This document shows, in pieces, positions 25,121-33,727 of a stretch of 64,000 nucleotides of DNA (position 1 is the first letter of the stretch; every line of letters starts with the position of its first letter). The stretch comes from CAYHCE01 sp964355015 (lineage in GTDB: Bacteria; Cyanobacteriota; Cyanobacteriia; PCC-6307; Cyanobiaceae): assembly GCA_964355015.1 (NCBI GenBank), contig CAYHCE010000017.1, positions 11,356 through 75,355 of the forward strand, read 5' to 3'. A program made the translations under genes and the position numbers. The notes below the pieces were generated by a model. The model was not told the origin of the DNA, did not search any database, and was given only the letters and a program-made list of their open reading frames with translations.

Positions 25121-26455
25121 GTGTCCCGGCAACTGGTTGAGTGGCTTGCGGTCGCGGCGGGGTGTGAGCAGCGCTTCGACTGGATGGCCGCCGCAGCGGC
25201 CTACGGACAGGCCCTAGCCCTGTCCGCCTCAGACCCGAGGTTGTGGATCAATCAGGGGCACGCTCTCTGGATGGCGGACCTTCCCCACGCCGCCGAACGC
25301 TGTTACCGGCAGGCGTTGCGGTTGTCCCCCGCTCTGCCGACCGCCCTGTGCGGCCTGGCCAACAGCCTGCGCGATCTGAACCGGTTCGAAGAGGCGGCCG
25401 TCGCCTACGCCTCGAGCGCCGGCGGCGAGGCGCGCTGGGGTCGCAGTCAGGTGCTGATCGGGCTGGAGTCCTATGAGGAAGCCTTCGCGGAGGCTGAAGC
25501 ACGCCGAGATCTGGAGGCGTGGAAGCCGTTTCGCCCCGGAGCGTTCTGGGCCGGCGGAGCGATCGACGAGCTGGATCCCGGCGCCGACCTCTGGGTCTGG
25601 AGCGAGCAGGGCTTCGGCGACACCTTTCAGTTCCTGCGCTGGATCCCGGCCCTGGCCGATAGGCGCGAGCGGCAGGCCGGGAACTCCGCCAGCCGCTGCG
25701 GGGAACTGCACCTCGTGGTGGAGGCGAATCTGGTGCGGATCATTCAGGAAGGGCTGGCCTGGATGCGATGCCCCCCCCGCGTGGTGGCCAAGGACACGCT
25801 GGAGTTCCAGCCTCTGGTGGTGCATGGCTCGCTGATGAGCCTGCCGCACGCCCTCGGTGGGGCGCCTGTTCCCCTGGCGCGGCCCACGCTGGCGTCCCCC
25901 CTGTGGAGCGAAGCCGGCCCTTGCCTGCTGCCCGGCAGCCTGGGGACCGGCCCACGGGTGGGGATCGTCTGGGCCTCCGGTCGAAAGCAGGAGCGGCCCT
26001 TCAGCGAGCGTGAATACCGCAAACGCAGCCTGCCGCCGGCGGCGCTCTGGCAGCTGATCGATGGGTTGCAGCAGGCCGGCGCGGCCGTGATTCCGCTGCA
26101 ATACGGCGATGACGGGGAGCTGGCGGCGGCGCTCGGCTTCGAGCTGGCCGCGCCCCGGCTCGATCTGGGCGATTTCGCCCATGTGGCCCGGGTTGTGGCG
26201 CAGCTGGATCTGGTGATCAGCGTGGACACCGCGATGGCCCACCTGATCGGGGCGATGGGGGCTCCCGGCTGGATCCTGTTGCCCTGGAGCGCCGATCCCC
26301 GCTGGCTGCGTCAGCGCGAAGACAGCCCCTGGTATCCCAGCCTGCGGCTGCTTCGCCAGCCGGCGGGTGGAGACTGGCGCGGCACGATCGATCAGCTGCT
26401 CAGGCGCTTCGCCGAGCGGAGCGCAGCAGCACCAGAGCATCGATCCAGCTGGTGA
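25121..26455 (+). CDS. TPR-containing glycosyltransferase (GT9/GT41-like)
   Basis: A 444-residue protein from GTG 25121. Residues about 15-110 form tetratricopeptide repeats (LWINQGHALWMADLPHAAERCYRQALRLSP and the following unit). The C-terminal half has the glycosyltransferase fold seen in heptosyltransferase-like and O-GlcNAc-transferase-like bacterial proteins: WSEQGFGDTFQFLRWIP, VGIVWASGRKQ, then LDLVISVDTAMAHLIGAMG (the nucleotide-sugar-binding segment with Asp-Thr). Many such proteins act on proteins or surface glycans; the acceptor is unknown. The 3' end overlaps the opposite GT4 gene by 56 bp. Confidence 0.82.
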   Translation: MSRQLVEWLAVAAGCEQRFDWMAAAAAYGQALALSASDPRLWINQGHALWMADLPHAAERCYRQALRLSPALPTALCGLANSLRDLNRFEEAAVAYASSAGGEARWGRSQVLIGLESYEEAFAEAEARRDLEAWKPFRPGAFWAGGAIDELDPGADLWVWSEQGFGDTFQFLRWIPALADRRERQAGNSASRCGELHLVVEANLVRIIQEGLAWMRCPPRVVAKDTLEFQPLVVHGSLMSLPHALGGAPVPLARPTLASPLWSEAGPCLLPGSLGTGPRVGIVWASGRKQERPFSEREYRKRSLPPAALWQLIDGLQQAGAAVIPLQYGDDGELAAALGFELAAPRLDLGDFAHVARVVAQLDLVISVDTAMAHLIGAMGAPGWILLPWSADPRWLRQREDSPWYPSLRLLRQPAGGDWRGTIDQLLRRFAERSAAAPEHRSSW

Positions 26456-27638
26456 AGGCTTCGGTGCAGCGCTTTCGCTCGTAGCGCTCGACCACCGTGG
26501 CGCGGGCCGCCAGAGCGAGGCTTCGGTGGGCCTCCGGATCCCGCAGCACCGCATCGATCCGGGCGGCGATGGCCGCCGGGTCGTCGAGTGGGGTCAGCAG
26601 GCCATTCACCCGATCGCGGATCACCTCCTTCACGGGCGCCGTGTCGGAGGCCACCACCACAGCCCCGCAGGCCATCGCCTCCAGCAGGCTCCAGGAGAGC
26701 ACATAGGGATAGGAAAGATAGGCGTGAACTGTGCTGATCTGGAACAGGGCGGTGAGCCGCTCCCGTGGCAGCAGCCCCACCAGGTGAAGCCTTTGCCGAT
26801 CGATGGCGCCGCCCAGCTGCTCGAGCATGGCGCCGCGATAGCCAGCGGGATGGGGGCTGGGCGGGCTGTAGGAGTGGCCCTCCCCGCCGACCACCACCAC
26901 CTGGAGGGTGGGGTGGTGTTGAAACAGCGGCGGCAGGGCCCGCAGGAAGCGGCAGAAGCCCCGCAGGGGTTCGAGGCTGCGGCTCACGAAGGTGAGCACC
27001 AGGTCGTTGCGGCTGAGTTCCAGCTCGGGCGTCAGCCGGATCCTTCGCGTCGGTTCCGGCCGGATCGTTTCGGTGTCGATTCCTTCGTGGATCACCTGAA
27101 TCCGGCCACGCCAGGGTGCCGGGAAGGTGTTGCGCTGAAACAGCGTCGGCGTCAGGGCGAGATCGGCATCCGCCAGCGCGGCCAGCGCCATGAGGTTGTT
27201 GCGGGCGAGCAACTGCAGCCTTGCCGTGGTGATCGGAGGGGCATCCGGATCGTCACTGCCGAGCAGGGAGGGGCTGCCGAACAGTTCCGGATAGGCGATC
27301 AGCACGGCCCGGGGCCAGAGCCCTCGCAGATAGAGACCCTCACCCCAGGCGCTGTGGAACAGAACCACCTGTGGCTCCACTCCTGCCGCCAGCAGGGCGC
27401 GGGCCTGTTCCGCCACCCGCTCCGCACGCAGGAGGCCCAGTTCGAGCGCCGGATCGCGCAGCCCCTCAGGCAGATCCTCGAGCCGGGGGGCCGGGTAGGG
27501 ATGGAAGTGGCAGCCGGCCGGCAGGGGGTGGCCTTCCTGGACGCCGATGGCATGCACCCGATGCCCTCGGGCGAGCAGAGCCACCACGAAGGGCAGAAAC
27601 TGGGCCGGGAACGCCTGATGAACGAACAGGATCTGCAT
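26400..27638 (-). CDS. Glycosyltransferase family 4
   Basis: A 412-residue GT-B enzyme starting at ATG 27638, where the Rossmann strand MQILFVHQAFPAQF begins. The acceptor half carries VHQAFPAQF...LLARGHRVHAI. The donor half has VLTFVSRSLEPLRGF, VVVGGEGHSYS and the GT4 signature LSWSLLEAMACGAVVVASDTAPVKEVI with the conserved Glu. The pattern FVSRSLEPLRG is that of proteins annotated as glycosyl transferase group 1 in cyanobacterial surface-glycan clusters. Donor and acceptor are unknown. It is divergent from the next gene, 82 bp apart. Confidence 0.88.
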   Translation of the reverse strand: MQILFVHQAFPAQFLPFVVALLARGHRVHAIGVQEGHPLPAGCHFHPYPAPRLEDLPEGLRDPALELGLLRAERVAEQARALLAAGVEPQVVLFHSAWGEGLYLRGLWPRAVLIAYPELFGSPSLLGSDDPDAPPITTARLQLLARNNLMALAALADADLALTPTLFQRNTFPAPWRGRIQVIHEGIDTETIRPEPTRRIRLTPELELSRNDLVLTFVSRSLEPLRGFCRFLRALPPLFQHHPTLQVVVVGGEGHSYSPPSPHPAGYRGAMLEQLGGAIDRQRLHLVGLLPRERLTALFQISTVHAYLSYPYVLSWSLLEAMACGAVVVASDTAPVKEVIRDRVNGLLTPLDDPAAIAARIDAVLRDPEAHRSLALAARATVVERYERKRCTEAFTSWIDALVLLRSARRSA

Positions 27639-27720
27639 CGGCTGTGGCTGTCTCGGCGACAAAGCGAGCCTGGTCGGCATCGGTACAGTTCAGCCACTTT
27701 TCCATTTCCGCGGGACTTCG

Positions 27721-28899
27721 ATGCCTTCCTTGCGCCGTCTGTTTGGGCTGGGTTCGAGTAGCCAGCCGCATCAGGCACCCGAACCCTCCTGGGCTGGGGC
27801 TGCCAAGGCACCTGCTCCGGTGAACCGCATGGTCAACACCCTGCCCGATGGCCGGGCGGATCTGCCGGTGGAGATGGTGCCGTGGTCGGTGCGGCGGTTG
27901 CAGGTGATCTTCCAGCAGCTCAACCAGACACCGAATCAGCAGTCCGTGGAGGATGCCCAGGCGGCCCGAACCTGTTTCATGAAGTTCTGGCTCACCGCTC
28001 CGGTCGACTTCCTGGAGATGCTCTACGACGGGCCGATCGGTCAGGCCTATCGGTTGATGCTCGGGGGTGTGCTGCCGGCCCTCCCCCTGAGCGAAGCCGA
28101 TGAGCGCTGCAAGATGGCGCTGACCCAGCGGCTGCATGCGGCCTTCGGCCATCACGAAACCACCAACCTGCTGCTGGCGGTGATGCCTTATTACGACCTG
28201 AACGCCATGCGGGTGGCCGATCCACTGCGCCAGATCCCCGAATGGCTCCTGGCGGACTACGCCAATCGCTGCGATCCCCAGCTCAAGGCGAAGCTGCTCA
28301 AGCGCGATGCCCTGCGCGGTGGGGCCGCCAGCGGCGCGCCCTCCCCAGCGCCCACCGCCCTGCTGGGCCCCGCCGGTCAGGCGGGTCTGCGCACGTTTCA
28401 GGGCTCCGGCGCTGCGGAGGGCGATGCAGCCCTGCCGGTGCTGGCCGAACGCCGGGGGGCCGACTGCCTGCCGCTGATTCAGGACAACGAATTCCTGGGC
28501 CGGATGAGCGGCCTGATCAACCTGTATGCGATCGATCCCAGTGACGGCGAACTGAAGCGGGAGCTCTCCGGCCTGCGGCGCCAGGTGGCGCAGATCTGGC
28601 TGGATGTGGACTCTGAACAGTTGCAGGCCCTGTACCGAGCCCCCTTCGGCCAGCTCAGCCAGAACCTGATCGGCTCCGGATTCGCGCGCGAGCCCCTGTC
28701 GCCGGAGGAAGATGCCGCCCGGCGCCGGCTCGGCGAGATCGTGGCGAAGATGCGCCATCCACGGGCCCTGAACGCGCTGATGGCGGCCCTGCTCTATTAC
28801 CCGGCCGGCAAGGTGAACCTCAGTGAGGCGGACAGCACCCTGCCGGCCTGGCTGGTGCAGGAGCTCAACACGCTGCGCAATCGGGCCCTGCAGAACTGA
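27721..28899 (+). CDS. Unknown protein next to the type I secretion operon
   Basis: A 392-residue protein without signal peptide or membrane segment. The N-terminal half is helical with the well-formed segments CFMKFWLTAPVDFLEMLY and LLLAVMPYYDLNAMRVADP. An Ala/Gly/Pro linker (about 205-230) joins it to a second helical half (RELSGLRRQVAQIWLDVD and MRHPRALNALMAALLYYP). I do not recognise the family. It converges on the five-gene secretion operon and diverges from the GT4 gene, so a part in the same process is possible but unproven. Confidence 0.8.
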   Translation: MPSLRRLFGLGSSSQPHQAPEPSWAGAAKAPAPVNRMVNTLPDGRADLPVEMVPWSVRRLQVIFQQLNQTPNQQSVEDAQAARTCFMKFWLTAPVDFLEMLYDGPIGQAYRLMLGGVLPALPLSEADERCKMALTQRLHAAFGHHETTNLLLAVMPYYDLNAMRVADPLRQIPEWLLADYANRCDPQLKAKLLKRDALRGGAASGAPSPAPTALLGPAGQAGLRTFQGSGAAEGDAALPVLAERRGADCLPLIQDNEFLGRMSGLINLYAIDPSDGELKRELSGLRRQVAQIWLDVDSEQLQALYRAPFGQLSQNLIGSGFAREPLSPEEDAARRRLGEIVAKMRHPRALNALMAALLYYPAGKVNLSEADSTLPAWLVQELNTLRNRALQN

Positions 28900-28912
28900 A
28901 CGCTCAGCCGGG

Positions 28913-28929
28913 GCCTGGCGGTGCCAGGC
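28913..28929. terminator. Short hairpin between convergent genes
   Basis: A perfect 7-bp inverted repeat (GCCTGGC/GCCAGGC) with a 3-base loop lies exactly in the 30-bp gap between two convergent genes. There is no T-run on either strand, so it is at best a weak two-way terminator. Confidence 0.3.
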
Positions 28930-29217
28930 TCACTTGTGGAATTCCTGCCAGACCAGCCAGTAGGCGAGATAGCCCACCGGTGGGCCGAGCAGGAGGGGCA
29001 GAAAGGCCAGCAAGGAAACTCTCAGCGGCCCCCAGAGCAGCAGTCCGAGGCAGAAGGCCAGATAGAGGAGCAGTATCGCGCCGAGCAGAACCGCACGGCT
29101 GGTGAGCGTCTGGCGCAGACGTTGAACGGCCCTGTGGCACAGAACTCTGAACCGTTGCCCAGGCGGCACGAACGCCGACCAGTCGGCCGGAGGTGGCGGC
29201 GGCGGCCGGCGTGCCAT
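28930..29217 (-). CDS. Small membrane protein, last gene of the secretion operon
   Basis: A 95-residue protein: a Pro-rich cytosolic start (ARRPPPPPPADWSAF), a basic amphipathic stretch (RVLCHRAVQRLRQTLTSR), then two membrane segments (AVLLGAILLLYLAFCLGLLLW and LLAFLPLLLGPPVGYLAYWL). Its ATG overlaps the hlyD stop codon (ATGA), so it is translated with the exporter genes and is unlikely to be a chance frame. The layout resembles small membrane partners of transporters. No family is recognised. Confidence 0.75.
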   Translation of the reverse strand: MARRPPPPPPADWSAFVPPGQRFRVLCHRAVQRLRQTLTSRAVLLGAILLLYLAFCLGLLLWGPLRVSLLAFLPLLLGPPVGYLAYWLVWQEFHK

Positions 29218-30716
29218 CAGCGCAGCCGCTCGAGATCACGGCGTTTGTCGTTCAGGAAGCTGGTGAAGATACTCATGAAGGTGCGCTGCCTCAACTGGAT
29301 GTCAGCGGTGAGGGCCATGCCGGGCTTGAGCGGAATCGGCCGGGTGCTGCCCTGCAGGCTCTGGCGCTGCAGCCGCAGCACGGCCGGATAGAAGAGGCCC
29401 TTGGCCTCGCTCTGGAGCGTCTGAGCCATTTCTTCGGTGGTGAGGGCATCGGAGCCGATCCGTTCGACCCTGGCCGGGATCCTGCCGAAATCGGAGGAGG
29501 GGAAGGTATCGATCGAGATCTCGGCGATCTGGCCCGGGGTTAGGTAGCCGATGGCGCTGTTGGGGATGTAGACCTTGGCCTCGAGCGCATCACCGGGCAC
29601 CACGCTCATCAGCGGGTTTGCGGCTTCCACCACCGAGCCGGGCGACACATTGATGTCGAAGACTGAGCCGTCGCTCGGGGCAGTGAGCACGCTGTACTGA
29701 AGCTGCACCCGGGCCAGGCGGATCTGGCCATCGAGATCGGCGATCTGGCGCAGGTTGGTCTCGATGCGGCCACGCAGTTCGGCACCCGGCGCCGCTGTGG
29801 CGTTCTGCAGGGCAGCCTGCAGGCTGGCGGCGGTGCGCAGCTCTGTGGCCAGATTCGTGCGGATCTCATCGGCGGTGTTGCGGCTCTGGAGCGCCTGCAC
29901 CTCGCTGACGGCACCGGTGCTGGAGAGGCTGCTGTAGCGCTCGGCGATGTTGCTGGCCGTGGCCAGGGAGAGGCGCAGCCCCTCGATCCTGGCTTCACTG
30001 GCCCGCAGCTGCTCCTCGGCGACCAGGCGCTTGGTGCGCAGATCCTCCGCCTGGTTGCTGAGCTGCAGGCGCTGGTTGGCGGAGAGGCCGCTGGCCTGGC
30101 TGTCGCCCAGCGAGGCCGAGAGGATCTGGTTCTCGTTGACAAGCCGATCGCGGATCGCCTCGGCGGCGGTGAGGCGGCTGCGGGCCTCGCGCAGATCGAA
30201 GCGGATCAGCACCTGCCCCTGGGTCACGGCCTGGCCATCCTTGACCAAAATGGTTTCGATCACCCCCGCCACGGGCGCCTGGATCGTCTTCACCTTGCTG
30301 CCGGGCTGCAGCTTGCCCTGCACGGCGATCGTTTCGCCCAGCGGCGCGAACACAGCCCAGAGGCCGAACGCGCCGATGGCGCCCAGGGCCGTCCAGACGA
30401 TCAGGCCGGAGGCTCGCCCACTCTTGCGCAGCAGGGCGGGCTGGTTGAACTGCCAGTCGGGCCGGGGGGCGAGGGCGCTGCCACTGGCCGAGCCGTTGGC
30501 CGAGCCATTGGCAGCCGGGGCCTGGAACGGTTGAGGGGACGCAGACGCCGCCTGCGTTTCGGCCAGGGCAGCGGGGGGCGGCTCTGATCTTGCACCGACC
30601 AGATCGACGCTCACCGGCATCACCCGCTGATCGCGGCGGGTTCGACCCCGGGGCGAACGCAGCCAGCCGAGGGCCCGTTCGTAGATTCCCACCAGGGAGG
30701 GTTCGGAGTTGGCCAT
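29217..30716 (-). CDS. HlyD family type I secretion adaptor
   Basis: A 499-residue membrane fusion protein that joins the inner-membrane ABC exporter to the outer-membrane channel. It has a long N-terminal cytosolic part (about 105 residues, with an Ala/Ser/Gly-rich stretch GSANGSASGSA), one membrane helix (GLIVWTALGAIGAFGLWAVFAPL), a lipoyl-like half-motif KTIQAPVAGVIETILVKDGQAVTQGQ, a long coiled-coil (about 190-310), the second lipoyl half (LTAPSDGSVFDINVSPGSVV) and a beta-barrel C-terminus. The start codon shares one base with the ABC gene stop codon. Confidence 0.92.
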   Translation of the reverse strand: MANSEPSLVGIYERALGWLRSPRGRTRRDQRVMPVSVDLVGARSEPPPAALAETQAASASPQPFQAPAANGSANGSASGSALAPRPDWQFNQPALLRKSGRASGLIVWTALGAIGAFGLWAVFAPLGETIAVQGKLQPGSKVKTIQAPVAGVIETILVKDGQAVTQGQVLIRFDLREARSRLTAAEAIRDRLVNENQILSASLGDSQASGLSANQRLQLSNQAEDLRTKRLVAEEQLRASEARIEGLRLSLATASNIAERYSSLSSTGAVSEVQALQSRNTADEIRTNLATELRTAASLQAALQNATAAPGAELRGRIETNLRQIADLDGQIRLARVQLQYSVLTAPSDGSVFDINVSPGSVVEAANPLMSVVPGDALEAKVYIPNSAIGYLTPGQIAEISIDTFPSSDFGRIPARVERIGSDALTTEEMAQTLQSEAKGLFYPAVLRLQRQSLQGSTRPIPLKPGMALTADIQLRQRTFMSIFTSFLNDKRRDLERLR

Positions 30717-33700
30717 CAGATAACCCCTTCCTGGCTCTGGCTGGCGTGCAGGGCGTAATACCAGCCCTGGCGCTGCATCAGTTCACGGTGGGTGCCGGTT
30801 TCCATGACCGCTCCACGGTCCATCAGCACGATGCAATCGGCCGGCTGCACGGAGGTGAGGCGGTGGGTGATGAAGAACACGGTGCGGCCGCGGAAGGCTT
30901 CGAACAGGTTGATGCACAGCTGGCGTTCCGTGCGGGCATCGAGGGCACTGGTGGCTTCATCGAGAATCAGCAGGCGGGGGTTCTGCAGCACGGCACGGGC
31001 CAGGGCGAGGCGCTGGCGCTGGCCGCCGGAGAGGCCGGCGCCGCGCTCGCCCACATCGGAGTTGTAGCCCTTGGGGAGGTCCATGATGAAATCGTGGGCG
31101 CAGGCGATCCGGGTGGCGCGGATCATCTCCTCGGCGCTGGCATCGGGCTTCACGAGCAGCAGGTTTTCGCGCACGGTGCCATCGAACAGAACGCTGTCCT
31201 GGGGGACCACGCCGATCTGGCGACGCAGCGAATAGAGCTCGATCTTGTTGATGTCGAGGCCGTCGATCAGCACCTTGCCCTCCTGGGGGCGGTAGAAGCG
31301 GGGCAGCAGCTTGAGGAGGGTGCTCTTGCCACTGCCGGATGCCCCCACCATGCCCACGAAGGAGCCGGCTGGAACTTCGAGATTGACGCCCTGAAGAATC
31401 AGGGGCCCCTGATCGGCGAAGCGGAAGCTCACGTTCTGGAACTCCACTCTGCCGATCACGGGCGGCATCGGAATGTTGAGGGATTCGGCCTCGGTCTGCT
31501 CCGTGGTGCGGTCCACGAGATCGCCCACCAGCTGAATCGAGGCGGTGCACTGCTGGAACTGCTGCCAGTTGGTGGTGAGCTGCACCAGTGGCTTGGTGAT
31601 GTAGCCGCTGAGGATGCGGAAGGCGATGAAGCTACCGATGGTGAGCTCGCTCTTAATAATCAGGTAGATCCCCACCGCGATCACGATCAGGTGATTCAGC
31701 GCTTGGATGAAGCTGGCAAGATTGGTGATCGATTCCCTGGTGATCTTGAGCTTGAAATCCTCACCGATATAGCGTGCATAGCGATTCTGGAACTCCCAGC
31801 GGGTCTTGAGTTCGGCGTTCTGGGATTTTATCGTCTGGATGCCGGTGATCGATTCGTTCAGATAGGAATAGGTTTTCACCGAGGCCGCCATGCTGCGCTG
31901 GATCTGGGAGCGCACCAGCGGGTTGCTCACCAGGGTGAGGGCCAGCATCAGGGGCAGGGTGGCGAGGGTGGCGAAGGTGAGCGGCAGGCTGATCGCGAGC
32001 AGGATGAACAGATAGAGAAAGCTGAAGGAAAGATCCACCACGGTGGTGAGGCTGTTGCCGAGCAGGAAATCGCGCAGGCGATCGAGCTGGCTGAAATAGA
32101 ACATCACCTGGCCCACGGGCCGGCTGTCGAAGAAGCCCTGGGGCAGCCGCACCAGCTGATCGAGGATCGTGCTCTTGGTGGCCTGATCCACCCGGTTGGC
32201 GGTATCGATGAAGATGTAGCTGCGCAGGGTCTTGAGGATCGAGCGCACCAGGGCCGCCACCAGCAACACGAAGCAGATGCTGAGCAGCACGTTGAGGTTG
32301 CCTGTGCGCACCACCCCATCCAGAAGAACCCTCATGCCCAGGGGTTGGGCCAGGGCCAGCAGGTTGATCACGAAGGAGAGGGCCAGCACCTCCACCAGCT
32401 GGCGGCGATGCTCGCGCAGGAAGGGCAGGAACCAGCTCCAGCTGAAGTTCCGTTCCTTGGCGTCGGGCTTGCGTTGCAGCAGCAGCAGCTCCACCTGGTC
32501 GTCTCCGGCGGCGGCGAGCTGGGCCGGGGGCAGCAGAAGAGGGCCCAGCTCGGGTTCGAGCAGGCGCAGCTGCCCGTTTTCCTCCACGCCTTCGAGGATG
32601 GCGAAATGCCCCTGGGCGTGAAGCACCGCGGGCGTGGCGGCCCGCCGCAGCCGATCGGCGGGCAGCTTGGTGAGCACCACCTTCAGGCCCAGGGCATCGA
32701 GGATCTGGCCGAGGTTGATCAGGTTGAGGCCTCCCTGGCGTTCCAGCACGGCCTGCACCTGATCGAGCAGGGCATCCCGGTTCACCGGGATGCCGAAGTA
32801 GCTTGCCAGGGCCAGGCAGATGGCGATCGGGCCGTCACGCGGGCCGGTGGCTCGCTGCAGGCGCAGCTCGGCCTCGCCATGGGCCTCGCTGCTGGGCTGC
32901 GGGGCAGGCGGGGAGAGGGCGTAGCTGCTGGTGGAGGCGGCAGCCAGCGGGCCGGCAGGGGCGGTGGTTGCGACGGCCCCGGAGCCCACCTGCAGGCTGG
33001 GCGAGGGATCGGCGGCGGGGGGCGGCGCGACGCCGGCCTGCAGGGAAGGGAGGCCCACCAGCCGCAGCCAGGCCGCGCCCGGCCGCGGTGGCTGGGCTGG
33101 GGCGTCGGCACGCCAGGCCTGGCCGCGGGGGCCACCGCTGCTGATGAACCAGCTCAGCTCCGCCGCCAGGCCCAGGGGCGCCTCCGGACCCGGTGGCAGG
33201 CTGCGCACCCGGGCGGAGGAGCGGATCGCCGGCCAGCTGCGCAGGGACTCGGCCCAGAGTGGGTTCTGGGCGGCGAGGTCGGCGAGCAGGAGATGGAGCT
33301 CGGCGGCGGGCAGGCTGTTCTGGAACCAGAGCCGGAAGGCTTCGTGGTTGGCGAGGAGGTCGAGAAAGAGGGTGGCGGGCACGAGCAGCAGCTCCGCCTC
33401 CGCCGAGACGCGGATGTGTTCGCTCGGTTCGCCGCGCAGCAGCGAGCACCAGCCCACACAGGCACCGCTCTCGAGCCGGTCGATCGTGCGCAGCTCGGCG
33501 CCGAAGGGGTCGGGCGCCAGCACCCGCAGGCTGCCAGAACGCAGCAGAAATACACCCTCAGGCATCCGTTCCGGACGCAGCAGGGTCTGGCCGAGGCGGA
33601 AACGCTGCAGCTCCAGCAGGGGTTCGAGGCCGGCGGCCACCTCGGCAGGCAGGCGGTCGAACGGCCGGAAGCTGCCGAGCAGGCTCCGCTCCCTGCCGTC

Positions 33701-33727
33701 GGGGGGGCTGGAAGGGGGGGCGGTCAT
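30716..33727 (-). CDS. Type I secretion ABC exporter with cNMP-binding and degenerate C39-like domains
   Basis: A 1003-residue fusion. Residues about 18-140 form a cyclic-nucleotide-binding-like domain (FLLRSGSLRVLAPDPFGAE, GACVGWCSLLRGEP). A variable Pro/Ala linker follows. At about 290-400 lies a C39 peptidase-like domain whose usual DCG reads RDG (near 297), so the catalytic Cys is lost while the His (QGHFAIL, about 373) remains. Six membrane helices span about 440-730. The ABC domain has Walker A GASGSGKST (about 793), signature LSGGQRQR (about 897) and Walker B LLILDEATSALD. The lost Cys suggests substrates exported without GG-leader cleavage, as for HlyB. The ATG overlaps the isomerase stop (ATGA). 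Confidence 0.92.
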   Translation of the reverse strand: MTAPPSSPPDGRERSLLGSFRPFDRLPAEVAAGLEPLLELQRFRLGQTLLRPERMPEGVFLLRSGSLRVLAPDPFGAELRTIDRLESGACVGWCSLLRGEPSEHIRVSAEAELLLVPATLFLDLLANHEAFRLWFQNSLPAAELHLLLADLAAQNPLWAESLRSWPAIRSSARVRSLPPGPEAPLGLAAELSWFISSGGPRGQAWRADAPAQPPRPGAAWLRLVGLPSLQAGVAPPPAADPSPSLQVGSGAVATTAPAGPLAAASTSSYALSPPAPQPSSEAHGEAELRLQRATGPRDGPIAICLALASYFGIPVNRDALLDQVQAVLERQGGLNLINLGQILDALGLKVVLTKLPADRLRRAATPAVLHAQGHFAILEGVEENGQLRLLEPELGPLLLPPAQLAAAGDDQVELLLLQRKPDAKERNFSWSWFLPFLREHRRQLVEVLALSFVINLLALAQPLGMRVLLDGVVRTGNLNVLLSICFVLLVAALVRSILKTLRSYIFIDTANRVDQATKSTILDQLVRLPQGFFDSRPVGQVMFYFSQLDRLRDFLLGNSLTTVVDLSFSFLYLFILLAISLPLTFATLATLPLMLALTLVSNPLVRSQIQRSMAASVKTYSYLNESITGIQTIKSQNAELKTRWEFQNRYARYIGEDFKLKITRESITNLASFIQALNHLIVIAVGIYLIIKSELTIGSFIAFRILSGYITKPLVQLTTNWQQFQQCTASIQLVGDLVDRTTEQTEAESLNIPMPPVIGRVEFQNVSFRFADQGPLILQGVNLEVPAGSFVGMVGASGSGKSTLLKLLPRFYRPQEGKVLIDGLDINKIELYSLRRQIGVVPQDSVLFDGTVRENLLLVKPDASAEEMIRATRIACAHDFIMDLPKGYNSDVGERGAGLSGGQRQRLALARAVLQNPRLLILDEATSALDARTERQLCINLFEAFRGRTVFFITHRLTSVQPADCIVLMDRGAVMETGTHRELMQRQGWYYALHASQSQEGVI

